Origin: Staphylococcus equorum
Lineage (GTDB): Bacteria > Bacillota > Bacilli > Staphylococcales > Staphylococcaceae
Assembly (NCBI RefSeq): GCF_001747895.1
Contig: NZ_LNNB01000018.1
Span: forward strand, 62,001 to 126,000
Direction of reading: 5' to 3'
Length of the DNA stretch: 64,000 nucleotides
Position 1 is the first letter of the stretch; every line of letters starts with the position of its first letter. This document shows, one piece after another, positions 54,150 through 63,475 of the stretch. The notes under the pieces are model-generated. The model was not told the DNA's origin. It ran no database searches and was given only the letters and a program-made list of their open reading frames with translations. The position numbers were made by a program, and so were the translations under genes.

Positions 54150-54241
54150 GACTGAGTCATTATTATACAGATGAAATGCACAAAATAATTAGAACACTAT
54201 AATATTCACAAATGAAAAACAGCCTCAATTTTTAAAAATTG

Positions 54242-54310
54242 AAGTGCATCCCAAAAGTTGGACATAAAAATTCAACTTTTAGGGATGTTTTTTATGTCAA
54301 AATACTATTA
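54242..54310 (+). mobile_element. Fossil 5' end of an IS3/IS150-type element
   Basis: GTGCATCCCAAAAGTTGGAC (from 54244) matches the right end of the element at 2593-4039. The same internal complement (CAACTTTTAGGGATG) and an orfA-like start (ATG 54294, MSKYY then stop; compare MGKHYK) follow. The rest of the element is missing. Confidence 0.7.
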
Positions 54311-54440
54311 ATCTATTTTTATTATTGCTTTATACAGAAGCAATGTGCTTTAACAGTTGATTTATGATAATATAGAATAATTGTTTTTTTATTTAATTTA
54401 TTTAAAAACTTTTTATTAAAACCATAGGAGATATTAGTTT

Positions 54441-55517
54441 ATGAAATATTATGAAGAAATACCTGTTATAAGAGCTATAGCCACGATGTTAGTTCTATGT
54501 ATACATTTAACAGCTCAATTGTATAATTCAAATGGTGTCATAACAGATCCTATTTTGTCATATTTTAATCAAATAGCGAGATTAGGAACACCAATTTTCG
54601 CCGTAATCAGTGCATTTTTGCTTACAAGTTCGACTTTGAATAGAAAATTTAGTTTATTATACTTTATCAAATCAAGATTCACTAAAATCTTTATACCTTA
54701 TATACTATGGACAACTTTATATATAGTATTGAGGTATCTTTTTACTAATACATATTATCCTCCAGGGACGCCTTTAATAAAATACTATATACTTGGTACA
54801 GCTGAAATACATTTATATTTCATTTTAGTAGTAATTCAATTTTATTTACTATTTCCATTCGTACACAAACTTAAAAAGGGGTTACCATTAATAGCAGCAT
54901 ATATCATTGCGACAATAATAAATGTAATTTGGTTGAATTATGGTAGAGGTGAAATCACATTCCAAAGTGACTTATTAAACGCTTTTGTTAATAGTAAAGC
55001 ATTTATATTGAATTGGCTTTCTTTCTTTTTCCTTGGCATTTGTTATGCGAAGTTTTATAAAGAAATTAATAGAACAATATTAGAATATAAAATTTATGTC
55101 AAAATAATAGGGATGATATTATTTGTTGATTTAATAATCAGCATTGATATTACAAATTTATATGGTTCAAGCAGTATAGCTAACATCATTTATATACCAT
55201 TCTTTCTTGCGCTATTAATTATATTTTATAATCATGTTAAAAATTATAAGTATTTAATGAAATCTTTAACAGTTATAGGAAATTATTCTATGGGGATATA
55301 CTTGATTCATGTTTTATTAATTATGATATATAGACAGTATCCTTATGCAGATATTGTTAATAATCCATCTACGTTTGTTATTTCTTATATCGTTATATTA
55401 TGTCTTTCTGTAATATCCATTTATTTAATAAGTAAATTGCCTTTTTCAAGTTATATTGTACCGATTCCAGCTAAAAAAACTATTATTAATAAGCGTGTAC
55501 GAAATGAGAAGACATAG
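54441..55517 (+). CDS. Acyltransferase family 3 membrane protein (IcaC/OafA-like)
   Basis: The 358-aa protein has about ten hydrophobic helices and family features: PVIRAIATMLVLCIHLTAQ with the catalytic-type His after helix 1, SRFTKIFIPYILW, and IYLIHVLLIMIY near the C-terminus. Such proteins O-acylate cell-surface polysaccharides, teichoic acids or related glycans. Size and layout resemble IcaC, but no icaADB genes are nearby. It stands alone between a fossil IS end and feo, so the target is unknown. The ribosome-binding site is ATAGGAGAT. Confidence 0.82.
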   Translation: MKYYEEIPVIRAIATMLVLCIHLTAQLYNSNGVITDPILSYFNQIARLGTPIFAVISAFLLTSSTLNRKFSLLYFIKSRFTKIFIPYILWTTLYIVLRYLFTNTYYPPGTPLIKYYILGTAEIHLYFILVVIQFYLLFPFVHKLKKGLPLIAAYIIATIINVIWLNYGRGEITFQSDLLNAFVNSKAFILNWLSFFFLGICYAKFYKEINRTILEYKIYVKIIGMILFVDLIISIDITNLYGSSSIANIIYIPFFLALLIIFYNHVKNYKYLMKSLTVIGNYSMGIYLIHVLLIMIYRQYPYADIVNNPSTFVISYIVILCLSVISIYLISKLPFSSYIVPIPAKKTIINKRVRNEKT

Positions 55518-55652
55518 TGAAGCTGTAATATGAGCATTAAGGTATTAGAAAGAACAAGCTTTCAGGACGACAGACTTATCCATCTACAAATAGAGAAAAT
55601 AAGTAAATAGATATGTAAGAACATTTTGAATGCTAAAGCGTAAAATTTAAAT

Positions 55653-55693
55653 GAGAGGCTGAGACAAAATACGTGTCTCAGCCTCTCATTTTA
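55653..55693. terminator. Terminator between the acyltransferase gene and feo genes
   Basis: The perfect 14-bp stem GAGAGGCTGAGACA/TGTCTCAGCCTCTC is followed by ATTTTAT. It can serve both convergent units. Confidence 0.85.
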
Positions 55694-55736
55694 TCTATTT
55701 TAGTGATTGAATTGATAAGATCTATTTAGTTCACTG

Positions 55737-55877
55737 TTATTCTTTTGTATTACAACCTTCTTTAGAACCGCAAGAGCTGCATTTTCCTTCTTTAGATTTT
55801 TTTATAAATTTAGTTAATGTAAATATAGTGTAGCCAAAAATTGCTAAAAAGATAACGATGTTAATGATAATCGACAT
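55737..55877 (-). CDS. FeoB-associated Cys-rich membrane protein
   Basis: The 46-aa peptide begins MSIIINIVIFLAIFGYTIF, one membrane helix. A basic stretch and a cysteine-rich tail (KCSSCGSKEGC, three Cys) follow. The start is ATG 55877, 12 bases after the feoB stop codon. Small proteins of this type follow feoB in many Firmicutes and are thought to assist ferrous iron uptake. It is easily missed because of its size. Confidence 0.85.
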   Translation of the reverse strand: MSIIINIVIFLAIFGYTIFTLTKFIKKSKEGKCSSCGSKEGCNTKE

Positions 55878-55889
55878 AAAATCACGTCC

Positions 55890-57884
55890 TTAAATAAAAA
55901 ATTGGCTAACTTGGTAGAAGATGAATGTCAGTATATAGGCAGCAATTAAAGGATAGGCTACTGCGAATATTGTCCATTTTAAGGCATAGGTTTCCTTACG
56001 AATGGTTGCTACAGTCGATAAACAAGGTATGTACAATAGGATAAATATCATAAAGGCATAGGCTGATAATGGCGTAAATTGATCTTGAACGATATTTACT
56101 AATCCGGCTTCATCTGAAGCATAAATAATAGCCATCGAACTAACTATGACTTCTTTAGCTAAGAACCCTGGAACAAGCGTCGCGCCTGCTTGCCAAGTTC
56201 CGAATCCTAAAGGTGCAACTAAAACTACAAAGAAACTTCCGATAGAATGTAAAAAGCTGTCGTTTACATCTACGTTGAAACCACCTGGTCCTGTATAATT
56301 TAAAAGCCAAATAACTACTGAACCTGCAAAGATGAAAGTTCCTGCTTTTTTAACAAATCCTTTTGCTTTTTCCCAAGTACTTCTCCAAAGTGTTTTGATA
56401 GAAGGTAAACGATATGTCGGTAATTCCACGATAAATACTGAATCATCATTTTTCAGCACAGTTTTAGTCAGTAATACACTTGTTAATAATGCGATGACAA
56501 TGCCAAGTACATAAAGACTTAACACAATGAGCGCTTGATTTTGCTCGAAGAAAACACCAACAAATAATGCATACACAGGTAGTCTTGCAGAACATGACAT
56601 AAACGGTGCAATTAAAATTGTTGTAAGACGTTCTTTCTCACTTTCAATACTACGTGCAGCCATAATACTAGGCACGTTACACCCGAAACCAATAATCATA
56701 GGAATAAAGGATTTACCACTTAAGCCAAAGGTTTCCATAATTCTATCCATCAATATAGCTATACGTGCCATGTAACCTGAATCTTCTAGTAAAGAAATAA
56801 AGAAGAAGAGTACGATAATCTGAGGGACGAATACTAATACACCTCCAACACCTGCAATCACTCCGTCAGTAATTAAATCTTGTAAGAAAGCTACAACACC
56901 AAGGTTATCCATGACTGACTTAACGGTATCGGTAAATGTGCCACCAAGAAATTCATCAAGCTGATCAGATAATGGTGTACCTATCCATGTAAATGTAATG
57001 TGGAATATGAGCCACATGATACCTAAAAAGATAGGGATACCTAATATTCTATGTGTTAGCAATTTATCTATACGATTAGAAAGATATTGTTGTTCTTCAT
57101 CAGGATATTCAATCACCCCGTCTAATAATTGAGCTATGTAGTCGCTACGTTTACGTTGTACTAATTCACGAATAGAACAGTCTAGTAAATCAGATAATGT
57201 TTCACGTAAAGGGATGATTTTTTCTAACACGATTTCATCGAGTAATTCATGAATTTTAGGATTGTCTAAAAGGAATTGTATAGCGATAAATCTGAAAAGC
57301 TGTTTATCGAAAGAAGTGTGTTCAGATAAATATTTTTCAATACGAGATATTGTATCTTCAAATTTTTCGCCATAATTTATTCGTAAAGGTCTAGATTTTG
57401 ATAATGAATGGTCTTTAAGCGCATGTAATAAATGAGTCGTACCTTTACCACTTCTCGCTATTATAGGTAATAAGGGTAGTTTTAATTTCTTCATTAGAGC
57501 AGTCTGATTAATACGAATACCACGTTTTGTGGCTACATCTATCATATTTAAGCCGATAATAATGGGTGCCCCTAATTCCATTAATTGAACTGTTAATTGT
57601 AAATTTCGTTTGAGTTGGCTTGCATCTATGATATTGATCATACCTGAGAAGTCATTGTTTAATAAGTAGTCGGTCACTACAGTTTCATCTTTAGAAATAG
57701 GTGACAGTTCGTATATACCAGGTAAATCTATAAGGCTTCCAGCGTTCTCTTTTAGACGGCCGACCTTCTTCTCAACGGTAACGCCGCTCCAGTTGCCTAC
57801 ATATTCGTAAGTGCCAGTTAATGCATTAAATAATGAGGTCTTACCTACATTAGGATTTCCTAGGATACAATAGCTATTATTCAT
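55890..57884 (-). CDS. feoB: Ferrous iron transporter FeoB
   Basis: The 664-aa protein has an N-terminal G domain with G1 GNPNVGKTS (residues 9-17), G3 DLPGIYELS and G4 NMID. A helical spacer leads to a membrane part with two Gate segments ([13 protein letters not shown] and the later [12 protein letters not shown]) that hold the conserved Cys. It drives Fe2+ import. It overlaps feoA by 8 bases, and a Fur box lies upstream of feoA. Confidence 0.97.
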   Translation of the reverse strand: MNNSYCILGNPNVGKTSLFNALTGTYEYVGNWSGVTVEKKVGRLKENAGSLIDLPGIYELSPISKDETVVTDYLLNNDFSGMINIIDASQLKRNLQLTVQLMELGAPIIIGLNMIDVATKRGIRINQTALMKKLKLPLLPIIARSGKGTTHLLHALKDHSLSKSRPLRINYGEKFEDTISRIEKYLSEHTSFDKQLFRFIAIQFLLDNPKIHELLDEIVLEKIIPLRETLSDLLDCSIRELVQRKRSDYIAQLLDGVIEYPDEEQQYLSNRIDKLLTHRILGIPIFLGIMWLIFHITFTWIGTPLSDQLDEFLGGTFTDTVKSVMDNLGVVAFLQDLITDGVIAGVGGVLVFVPQIIVLFFFISLLEDSGYMARIAILMDRIMETFGLSGKSFIPMIIGFGCNVPSIMAARSIESEKERLTTILIAPFMSCSARLPVYALFVGVFFEQNQALIVLSLYVLGIVIALLTSVLLTKTVLKNDDSVFIVELPTYRLPSIKTLWRSTWEKAKGFVKKAGTFIFAGSVVIWLLNYTGPGGFNVDVNDSFLHSIGSFFVVLVAPLGFGTWQAGATLVPGFLAKEVIVSSMAIIYASDEAGLVNIVQDQFTPLSAYAFMIFILLYIPCLSTVATIRKETYALKWTIFAVAYPLIAAYILTFIFYQVSQFFI

Positions 57885-58113
57885 GTGCTTCCTCTAAAAA
57901 AATCTGACATGCATCACAACCACGTATACTTAAACATTGGTCATTAACTTCTAAAATACAAGGCCCTTTGAATAAACATTTTTGCTTAATTTTCACGTCC
58001 GTCCCATTATTTAAGCCTAACGCATTTAAACGTTGTAACATATGTTGGTTTTTAATATGTAGAGCTTTAATTTTATAACGTTTTTCCAAAGTGGCTGTCT
58101 CGATATTTAGCAT
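57877..58113 (-). CDS. feoA: FeoA-domain protein, partner of FeoB
   Basis: The SH3-like FeoA domain is about 78-81 aa. The start is uncertain among ATG 58113 (best spacing to AAAGAG), ATG 58119 and GTG 58122. The sequence has the usual [20 protein letters not shown] block. It then carries an unusual set of cysteines (CLFKGPC, C in [12 protein letters not shown]), which could bind iron or form a redox switch. It lies in one unit with feoB. Confidence 0.92.
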   Translation of the reverse strand: MLNIETATLEKRYKIKALHIKNQHMLQRLNALGLNNGTDVKIKQKCLFKGPCILEVNDQCLSIRGCDACQIFLEEAHE

Positions 58114-58135
58114 AGTCATCACTCTTTCTTAATTG

Positions 58136-58155
58136 TAAATAATAATCATTGTCAA
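58136..58155 (-). promoter_or_regulatory. Fur box upstream of feoA
   Basis: TGACAATGATTATTATTTAC on the minus strand fits the GATAATGATTATCATTATC consensus at most positions and lies about 20-40 bases before the feoA start codon. Repression by Fur with iron is expected. Confidence 0.8.
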
Positions 58156-58529
58156 TTATACAACTAAGTTTTGTACGATAAAAGCGTTTTAAATATTAAT
58201 TTTGTGGACATTTTGTTAAAAGACATTGCAATGCTCATAGATTTCATTAAACTTATAATAAAATCTATCTGAAATATATATTAACCTTGAATTTAGGGTA
58301 TAGATAAGTGAGCAAAAATATTGTATATTTACACGATAGGTATTACACTCGAATCAAACTTGAAATGAAGCGGTCCAGTTTTTTAGATATTTTGATTCGT
58401 AAATATAGTTTTTAATACATAAAAATAAAGACACCAAGACGATTTGTTTTCAATCCATCAGTAGCAATATATAAATAGTTTATATGCATTAAGGGTTTGT
58501 AAAATGCGCATAATGTAGGAGGGATTCAA
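58156..58529. other. Divergent intergenic region feoA-58530
   Basis: About 370 AT-rich bases hold the feo promoter and the promoter of the rightward 98-aa gene. Nothing else was recognised. Confidence 0.5.
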
Positions 58530-58826
58530 ATGGTTATTCGTGAAAATAAACGTATCAAAGTCAAAAGATTGAATGAAACACGTTCTAGTGGTATTTCTGT
58601 GATGATTGAGGAAGGCGGATTGGGAGCCGATCAATATTATCAAATAGAAAAGCAAAACACGGAAACTTCAGAAGAGCATTTACACCAATTTGAAAATGAA
58701 GTTCGTGAAAAGAGTGACATTGAACTTATAGATTTATTAGTTGTAAATGCAAAAGAAAATACAAATACAGATTATAATGAAGCGTTGCAAGTAATTCAAG
58801 AAGAGATACTGGATCGCATGAAATAG
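58530..58826 (+). CDS. Conserved hypothetical protein, 98 aa
   Basis: The ORF follows a good GTAGGAGG site. The product is acidic and soluble, with a basic N-terminus (MVIRENKRIKVKRLNE) and a likely helical C-terminus (ALQVIQEEILDRMK). There are no membrane spans, cysteines or known motifs. It resembles staphylococcal proteins of unknown function as far as I can recall. It is transcribed divergently from the feo operon and is not obviously linked to it. Confidence 0.65.
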   Translation: MVIRENKRIKVKRLNETRSSGISVMIEEGGLGADQYYQIEKQNTETSEEHLHQFENEVREKSDIELIDLLVVNAKENTNTDYNEALQVIQEEILDRMK

Positions 58827-59076
58827 TGATTAAATTCATACAATTGAATAATAAAATGAGCATATGAAGGCTATTGATAGGGGGGTAATTAGAACTATAT
58901 CAGTAGCCTTTTTAGTATGATAGGCTGTCTAAAGTACGTCTAGAATATTAAAAATGATTAGAAATACCAATGAGAACATAAAAAAGGAACGGGAATACGA
59001 AATCAAAAGTTGAAATTTGATTTCGTATTCTCGCTCCCATCAGACTGCTACTGTGTAATTGTTAGTTGGTACTTTT
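58827..59076. other. Intergenic region with no gene
   Basis: AT-rich spacer contains a loose hairpin around 58984-59034 (TTCGTATTCTCGCTCCC against GGGAATACGAAATC). No ORF with a ribosome-binding site was found. Confidence 0.45.
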
Positions 59077-59151
59077 TGTGCACGCTTTCCGAGGACACAG
59101 CCTTAGCCTGTAGTCTTCGGCTGATGCTTTCCTCACAGGAGGCGGTCCAAA
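59077..59151 (-). repeat. Dispersed intergenic repeat, copy B
   Basis: Read on the minus strand it gives TTTGGACCGCCTCCTGTGAGG, interrupted here at base 20 for brevity, then GCCGAAGACTACAGGCTAAG and CTCGGAAAGCGTGCAC. These are the same blocks in the same order as copy A at 8861-8935. Local GC content is higher than in flanking DNA. Confidence 0.8.
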
Positions 59152-59279
59152 TCACTGGCATTTTTAAAACAATGAACAAACATTTAAAGTTATATAGTAA
59201 CCCAAAGTACAACTTTTTGAGTTCTTTACACATTGGGTTTGTTTACGTTCTGTTACAACATCATATATTTGTATTTTTG

Positions 59280-60113
59280 TTAACCATTTAATTCTAATGG
59301 ATTAGGTCCAATTCTCTTATTTTCGTTTAATGCATCAATACGTTCCATTTGATTAGTTGATAATGAGAAATCAAAGATATTAATGTTTTCTTCTATTCTA
59401 TGAGGTGTAATTGATTTTGGAATTGTTACGACACCATGTTCAATATTCCATCTAATAACAACTTGTGCTGGAGATTTTCCAATTTCTTCTGCAATCGTAT
59501 TGATTGTTTCATCTGTTAAAATCTCCGCGTTCATTAGTGGAGACCATGACTCCATGTATATAGATTCAGTATCTAGGTAAGTTCTTAATTCTTGTTGTGT
59601 AAAGTAGGGATGAAATTCGACTTGATTGATGACAGGTTTAATAGAAGTTTCTGATTTTAACACTTCTAAATGCTTAATATTGAAGTTACTTACACCAATA
59701 TTTTTAACTTTGCCTGATTCGTATAAAGCTTCCATACCTTTCCAAGTTTCAATCATGACAGACTCATCTGTACCCGGCCAATGAATAAGGTAAAGATCTA
59801 AGTAGTCTAGATCTAAGTTATCTATAGAAGTTTGATATCCTTGTTCTACATTGTCTTTGCCAAAGCTATCAAACCAAAGTTTTGAGGTAATAAATAAATC
59901 TTTTCTTTGAATACCGGCTGTAGCCATACCTTCTTGTATACCACGGCCCACCATTTCTTCGTTTCCGTAAACTAATGCGGCATCAATACTGCGATAGCCG
60001 TTAATAATTGCATGCTTCACTGCATCTTTTGCAGTGTCATCATTTTCTACTCTAAAAACACCTAAACCAAGTTGAGGCATAGTATTACCATTATGAAAAT
60101 CAATATATTGCAT
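59280..60113 (-). CDS. Aldo/keto reductase
   Basis: The 277-aa TIM-barrel oxidoreductase has the complete catalytic tetrad D44, Y49, K78 and H111 (DAALVYGNE, FITSKLW, YLIHWPG). The C-terminal NADPH site is present (IPKSITPHRIEENINIFDF). It is related to the YvgN/YtbE-type reductases that reduce methylglyoxal and other aldehydes or ketones. The start is ATG 60113 behind AAAAGGAG. It is a single gene. Confidence 0.92.
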   Translation of the reverse strand: MQYIDFHNGNTMPQLGLGVFRVENDDTAKDAVKHAIINGYRSIDAALVYGNEEMVGRGIQEGMATAGIQRKDLFITSKLWFDSFGKDNVEQGYQTSIDNLDLDYLDLYLIHWPGTDESVMIETWKGMEALYESGKVKNIGVSNFNIKHLEVLKSETSIKPVINQVEFHPYFTQQELRTYLDTESIYMESWSPLMNAEILTDETINTIAEEIGKSPAQVVIRWNIEHGVVTIPKSITPHRIEENINIFDFSLSTNQMERIDALNENKRIGPNPLELNG

Positions 60114-60258
60114 AGTTATTCTCCTTTTACTGTGTTTGATTTCAAAATATTTTCAAACAATGTTTATATTAGTTATATTACCGATGATTAAGTAAAAATG
60201 TAAGTACGCACTTTAAAGTAACCTAGGTATCTATTTTATGAATAATCATATTTTTAAT

Positions 60259-60287
60259 TGATTTTTAAGATTGCTGTGATTATAATA
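60259..60287 (+). promoter_or_regulatory. Sigma-A promoter of the predicted antitoxin RNA
   Basis: TTGATT (60259-60264), a 17-base spacer and a perfect TATAAT (60282-60287). It points right toward the terminator at 60323-60358, predicting a transcript of about 65 nt. Confidence 0.7.
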
Positions 60288-60292
60288 TAGGT

Positions 60293-60358
60293 ATAAAAAA
60301 TGTTACCATTTAGTTCACCAAACCCTCACTATTGCCTATAATAGTGAGGGCTTTTTAT
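60293..60358 (+). ncRNA. Predicted antisense antitoxin RNA (RNAII type) of the Fst module
   Basis: A short transcript from the promoter at 60259 would start near 60294 and end at the terminator. Its 5' part (60293-60319) repeats, on the same strand, the plus-strand sequence over the toxin start region (60461-60490): ATAAAAAATG, TACCATT and TCACC are shared. The RNA can therefore pair with the toxin mRNA translation start, as RNAII does in the pAD1 par system. Confidence 0.7.
60323..60358. terminator. Shared terminator of the Fst-type toxin and antitoxin RNAs
   Basis: The stem CCCTCACTATT/AATAGTGAGGG is followed by CTTTTTAT on the plus strand. It lies between the convergent toxin and antisense genes, where the bidirectional terminator of par-type loci is found. 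Confidence 0.75.
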
Positions 60359-60378
60359 GGTGTGGCTTACGTTATCGC

Positions 60379-60477
60379 CTATTGTTTTTCGCCACGATTA
60401 CGAAGCCATTGCGTAAACATGGCAATGATGCAACCACTGATGATTGTGGCTAAGACATTTATAAAAAATGCTACCAT
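60379..60477 (-). CDS. Fst-family type I toxin peptide
   Basis: The 32-aa peptide has a hydrophobic helix (VAFFINVLATIISGCIIAMF) followed by a charged tail (RNRGEKQ). This is the layout of staphylococcal Fst-like toxins (ISGCIIAxFTxWLRNR pattern). The start is ATG 60477 with an excellent GAGGAGGTG site. That site can pair with an upstream CCTATCTCTCA segment (about 60513-60523) in the mRNA leader, a self-sequestering feature of Fst mRNAs. Overproduction of Fst peptides damages the membrane and nucleoid. It is chromosomal here. Confidence 0.85.
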   Translation of the reverse strand: MVAFFINVLATIISGCIIAMFTQWLRNRGEKQ

Positions 60478-60737
60478 TATTCAGATCACCTCCTCTCAAC
60501 GTCTAAATTGACTCCTGAGAGATAGGCGACATCCATATTATATACTAGAAATGCTGTGCTTTTATCATATGTTTGAGCTTGTCACTTTATCTTCAAATAT
60601 TTCCTCAATTATACAAATTACAACAAATATCATTCTCAATTTATTTAATTTCTTCTTAAAACAACATGTACATTGTATTCGAAAATCATTATACTTAAGA
60701 ACATGTTTATTTTTAAAACAACAAGGAGTTAGACAAA

Positions 60738-62159
60738 ATGAGTATCATTAAAAGAGTATTTCGGAAAGAAGATTTATCCCGTTATCAAAATAAAGATTCA
60801 AATTTGGAACGTACACTTCGTGTGAGAGACTTTTTAGCATTAGGTGTCGGAACGATTGTATCGACTGCTATTTTCACATTACCAGGTGTTGTTGCTGCAG
60901 ATCATACTGGACCAGCTGTAACACTTTCATTTTTAGTATCAGCTATAGTAGCGGCACTCGTTGCTTTTGTATATGCAGAGATGGCTTCAGTGATGCCATT
61001 TGCAGGTTCGGCTTATACTTGGATTAGTATATTATTCGGAGAGTTTTTTGGTTGGATAGTAGGATGGGCGCTCATTGCAGAGTATATTATTGCAGTTTCT
61101 TTTGTAGCGTCAGGTTTTTCAGCCAATTTAAGAGGGCTTTTAGACCCCTTCCATATATCATTGCCAAACGGATTATCCAATTCACTTGGAACTAACGGTG
61201 GCATAATGGATATTATTGCAGCAATTGTAATTATTATCACAGCACTCTTGTTAGCGAGAGGTGCATCAGAAACAGCACGCGTACAAAATATACTTGTTGT
61301 GTTAAAAATATTAGCGATTTTCTTATTTCTTATTGTAGGTTTATCAGTTATTAATCTTGGAAACTACATACCGTTTATTCCTGAATATAAAGAAACAGCA
61401 GCAGGTGCCTTTGGTGGTTGGCAAGGTATTTACGCAGGAAGTTCGGTTATTTTCATTGCTTATATCGGTTTTGATTCTATTGCAGCTAATTCTGGAGAAG
61501 CAATTAACCCACAGAAAACAATGCCTCGAGGTATCTTAGGATCACTACTTATTGCAGTTGGATTATTTGTTGCTGTATCACTCGTATTAGTAGGTATGTT
61601 TGATTACTCAGCATACAAAGATAACGCAGAACCAGTAGGTTGGGCATTACGTATGAGTGGACACGGCACAGTTGCTGTTATTGTACAGGCTGTCTCAGTT
61701 ATAGGTATGTTTACGGCACTTATTGGTATGATGCTTGCCGGTTCACGTTTACTTTATTCATTTGGCCGTGATGGCATTCTTCCGTCTTGGTTAGGGAAGT
61801 TAAATACCAAGAATCAACCTAATCGTTCTTTAGTCATACTAACAATTGTGGCAGTCATTATCGGATCTGTATTTCCATTTGGATTTTTAGCGGAATTGAT
61901 TTCAGCAGGCGCGCTCGTCGCATTCATGTTTGTGACAATTGGAATTTATGCATTACGCAAAAGAGAAGGTAAAGATTTACCAGAACCAGCATTTAAATTA
62001 CCATTTTATCCTGTTATGCCGATATTTATATTTATCTGTGTATTTGCAGTGTTTTGGGGATTAAGCGGACAAGCTAAATTCTATACATTGATTTGGTTTA
62101 TTATTGGTATTGTATATTATTTATTTTATGCCATTAAGATGAATGGTCAGCAGAAATAG
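60738..62159 (+). CDS. APC-family amino acid permease
   Basis: The 473-aa transporter has about 12 helices and the typical APC start (LRVRDFLALGVGTIVSTAIFTLPG, given here as two overlapping motifs of the family). It also has YAEMASVMPFAGSAYTW and FIGFDSIA-type helix 6 (YIGFDSIAANSGEAIN). It is closest in type to YfnA/cationic amino acid transporters. The substrate is unknown. The ribosome-binding site is ACAAGGAG; a terminator follows. Confidence 0.92.
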   Translation: MSIIKRVFRKEDLSRYQNKDSNLERTLRVRDFLALGVGTIVSTAIFTLPGVVAADHTGPAVTLSFLVSAIVAALVAFVYAEMASVMPFAGSAYTWISILFGEFFGWIVGWALIAEYIIAVSFVASGFSANLRGLLDPFHISLPNGLSNSLGTNGGIMDIIAAIVIIITALLLARGASETARVQNILVVLKILAIFLFLIVGLSVINLGNYIPFIPEYKETAAGAFGGWQGIYAGSSVIFIAYIGFDSIAANSGEAINPQKTMPRGILGSLLIAVGLFVAVSLVLVGMFDYSAYKDNAEPVGWALRMSGHGTVAVIVQAVSVIGMFTALIGMMLAGSRLLYSFGRDGILPSWLGKLNTKNQPNRSLVILTIVAVIIGSVFPFGFLAELISAGALVAFMFVTIGIYALRKREGKDLPEPAFKLPFYPVMPIFIFICVFAVFWGLSGQAKFYTLIWFIIGIVYYLFYAIKMNGQQK

Positions 62160-62221
62160 ATAACTAATTATTGGTAAATGTGTAAATACATATTATACCT
62201 TTAGGCTTTATAAAATACATG

Positions 62222-62261
62222 AAAACCCCTTTCACTAGTAGCTAAAGTGAAGGGGGTTTTA
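62222..62261 (+). terminator. Terminator after the permease gene
   Basis: The stem AAAACCCC-TTTCAC / GTGAAGGGGGTTTT lies 60 bases after the stop codon and can also serve the leftward lactonase gene. Confidence 0.75.
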
Positions 62262-62316
62262 TCAGTTTTTGATATCATATCCTAAATTGTGTTTGTGAAA
62301 TAAACTGCAACACTTT

Positions 62317-63240
62317 TTAAGTTGTTCTGAATATATTCGTTTTATATCCACCAACTTCTAAATCGATTGAGAACATGTAGCCTGCCGTGGGTTCTTGGTG
62401 TCTTTCATACTCATTCAATGGTGCTAATGCCGTAGTCATAAATAGAGTTTTTAAATTTTCTCCACCGAATGCACAAGATGTAACGGTAGAAGTTGGTAAA
62501 GTAATACTGTCTATCCATTTTTTCTGGAAAGGGTCGATCTTTGCTACTACACCACCTTTGAATAAAGCAATATACAACATGCCTTGTTGATCAATTGTCA
62601 TGCCGTCGGGTAATCCATCTGATTCTTCAAAAGTATAAACAGTCTCTTCATTTGAAATTTGACCAGTTTTTGAATCATAATTAAATTGACTCACGGATTG
62701 GTTAGCAGAATCGATATAATACATAATGTCTCGAACAGGGTCCCAATCAAGTCCATTAGAAAGTGTTACTTTCTCTTTTGCTGTTTCAATATTAGAAAAA
62801 TCCTTTTCTACGCGATAAAGCTTAGCGATTTGTCCATGAAATTCAGTTTGAGTGCTATCTTGGCTTTCTTTAAATAATCTAAAGTCATCGTTAACTGTCC
62901 CTGCCCAAAGTCTGCCTTGAGGATCACACTTAGCATCGTTTAAAAGTATTTTGTTATTTAAATCCATTGGTGTAAAAATCTCTTTTAACGTTTCTTTTTT
63001 TAAATCATACAGATAAAATCCATCTTTCATAATCACTATAAGTTCATTCTGTGAATATTTTGCAAGTGACATTGGAGATTTTTCAAGTTGGTAAAAAGTA
63101 TATTGATTAGTTTGAGGATAATAAGCGCGTATTTTATTTTCTACATTGTCTATCCAAAATAAACATTGATTTTCATCGTCCCACAAAGGACCTTCTCCAA
63201 AAGTTGATTGTACGCTTTCTTGTAGTAATTTAGCTTGCAT
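62317..63240 (-). CDS. SMP-30/gluconolactonase family protein
   Basis: The 307-aa six-bladed propeller enzyme has family marks GEGPLWDD (metal ligand Glu16), LNDAKCDPQGRLWAGT, SNGLDWDP (Asn ligand) and DGLPDGMTID (Asp ligand), so the metal site is intact. It is a lactonase of the regucalcin type, similar in size to staphylococcal Drp35. It could open sugar lactones; the natural substrate is unknown. The start is ATG 63240 with TAGGAGG. Confidence 0.9.
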   Translation of the reverse strand: MQAKLLQESVQSTFGEGPLWDDENQCLFWIDNVENKIRAYYPQTNQYTFYQLEKSPMSLAKYSQNELIVIMKDGFYLYDLKKETLKEIFTPMDLNNKILLNDAKCDPQGRLWAGTVNDDFRLFKESQDSTQTEFHGQIAKLYRVEKDFSNIETAKEKVTLSNGLDWDPVRDIMYYIDSANQSVSQFNYDSKTGQISNEETVYTFEESDGLPDGMTIDQQGMLYIALFKGGVVAKIDPFQKKWIDSITLPTSTVTSCAFGGENLKTLFMTTALAPLNEYERHQEPTAGYMFSIDLEVGGYKTNIFRTT

Positions 63241-63475
63241 GATGTTCCTCCTAATTTTTTCTATAAAAGTGTCTTATAGGAAAAGCACCTTATAGTAAAC
63301 AGATTGTTGATGAATGAAATTACCTAAAAGGTTTCTAATCTCATACTATCAATATTTAATCTTGAATTACCAATATTGCTAAGTAACAAATAGCAATTTA
63401 TAATTTAATTAATAAAGATAAAGAACTCATACTTAAGCGTGTTTTGGTTTTATAAAAGGTGGATGGTGAATTTAT
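63241..63475. other. Divergent intergenic region
   Basis: The AT-rich spacer contains promoters for the leftward lactonase and the rightward 42-aa peptide. No other feature was recognised. Confidence 0.45.

Noticed and set aside
59010..59291. 93-codon plus-strand ORF between 98-aa gene and aldo-keto reductase
   Set aside because: It is made by translating the dispersed repeat and runs into the 3' end of the reductase gene; no ribosome-binding site.
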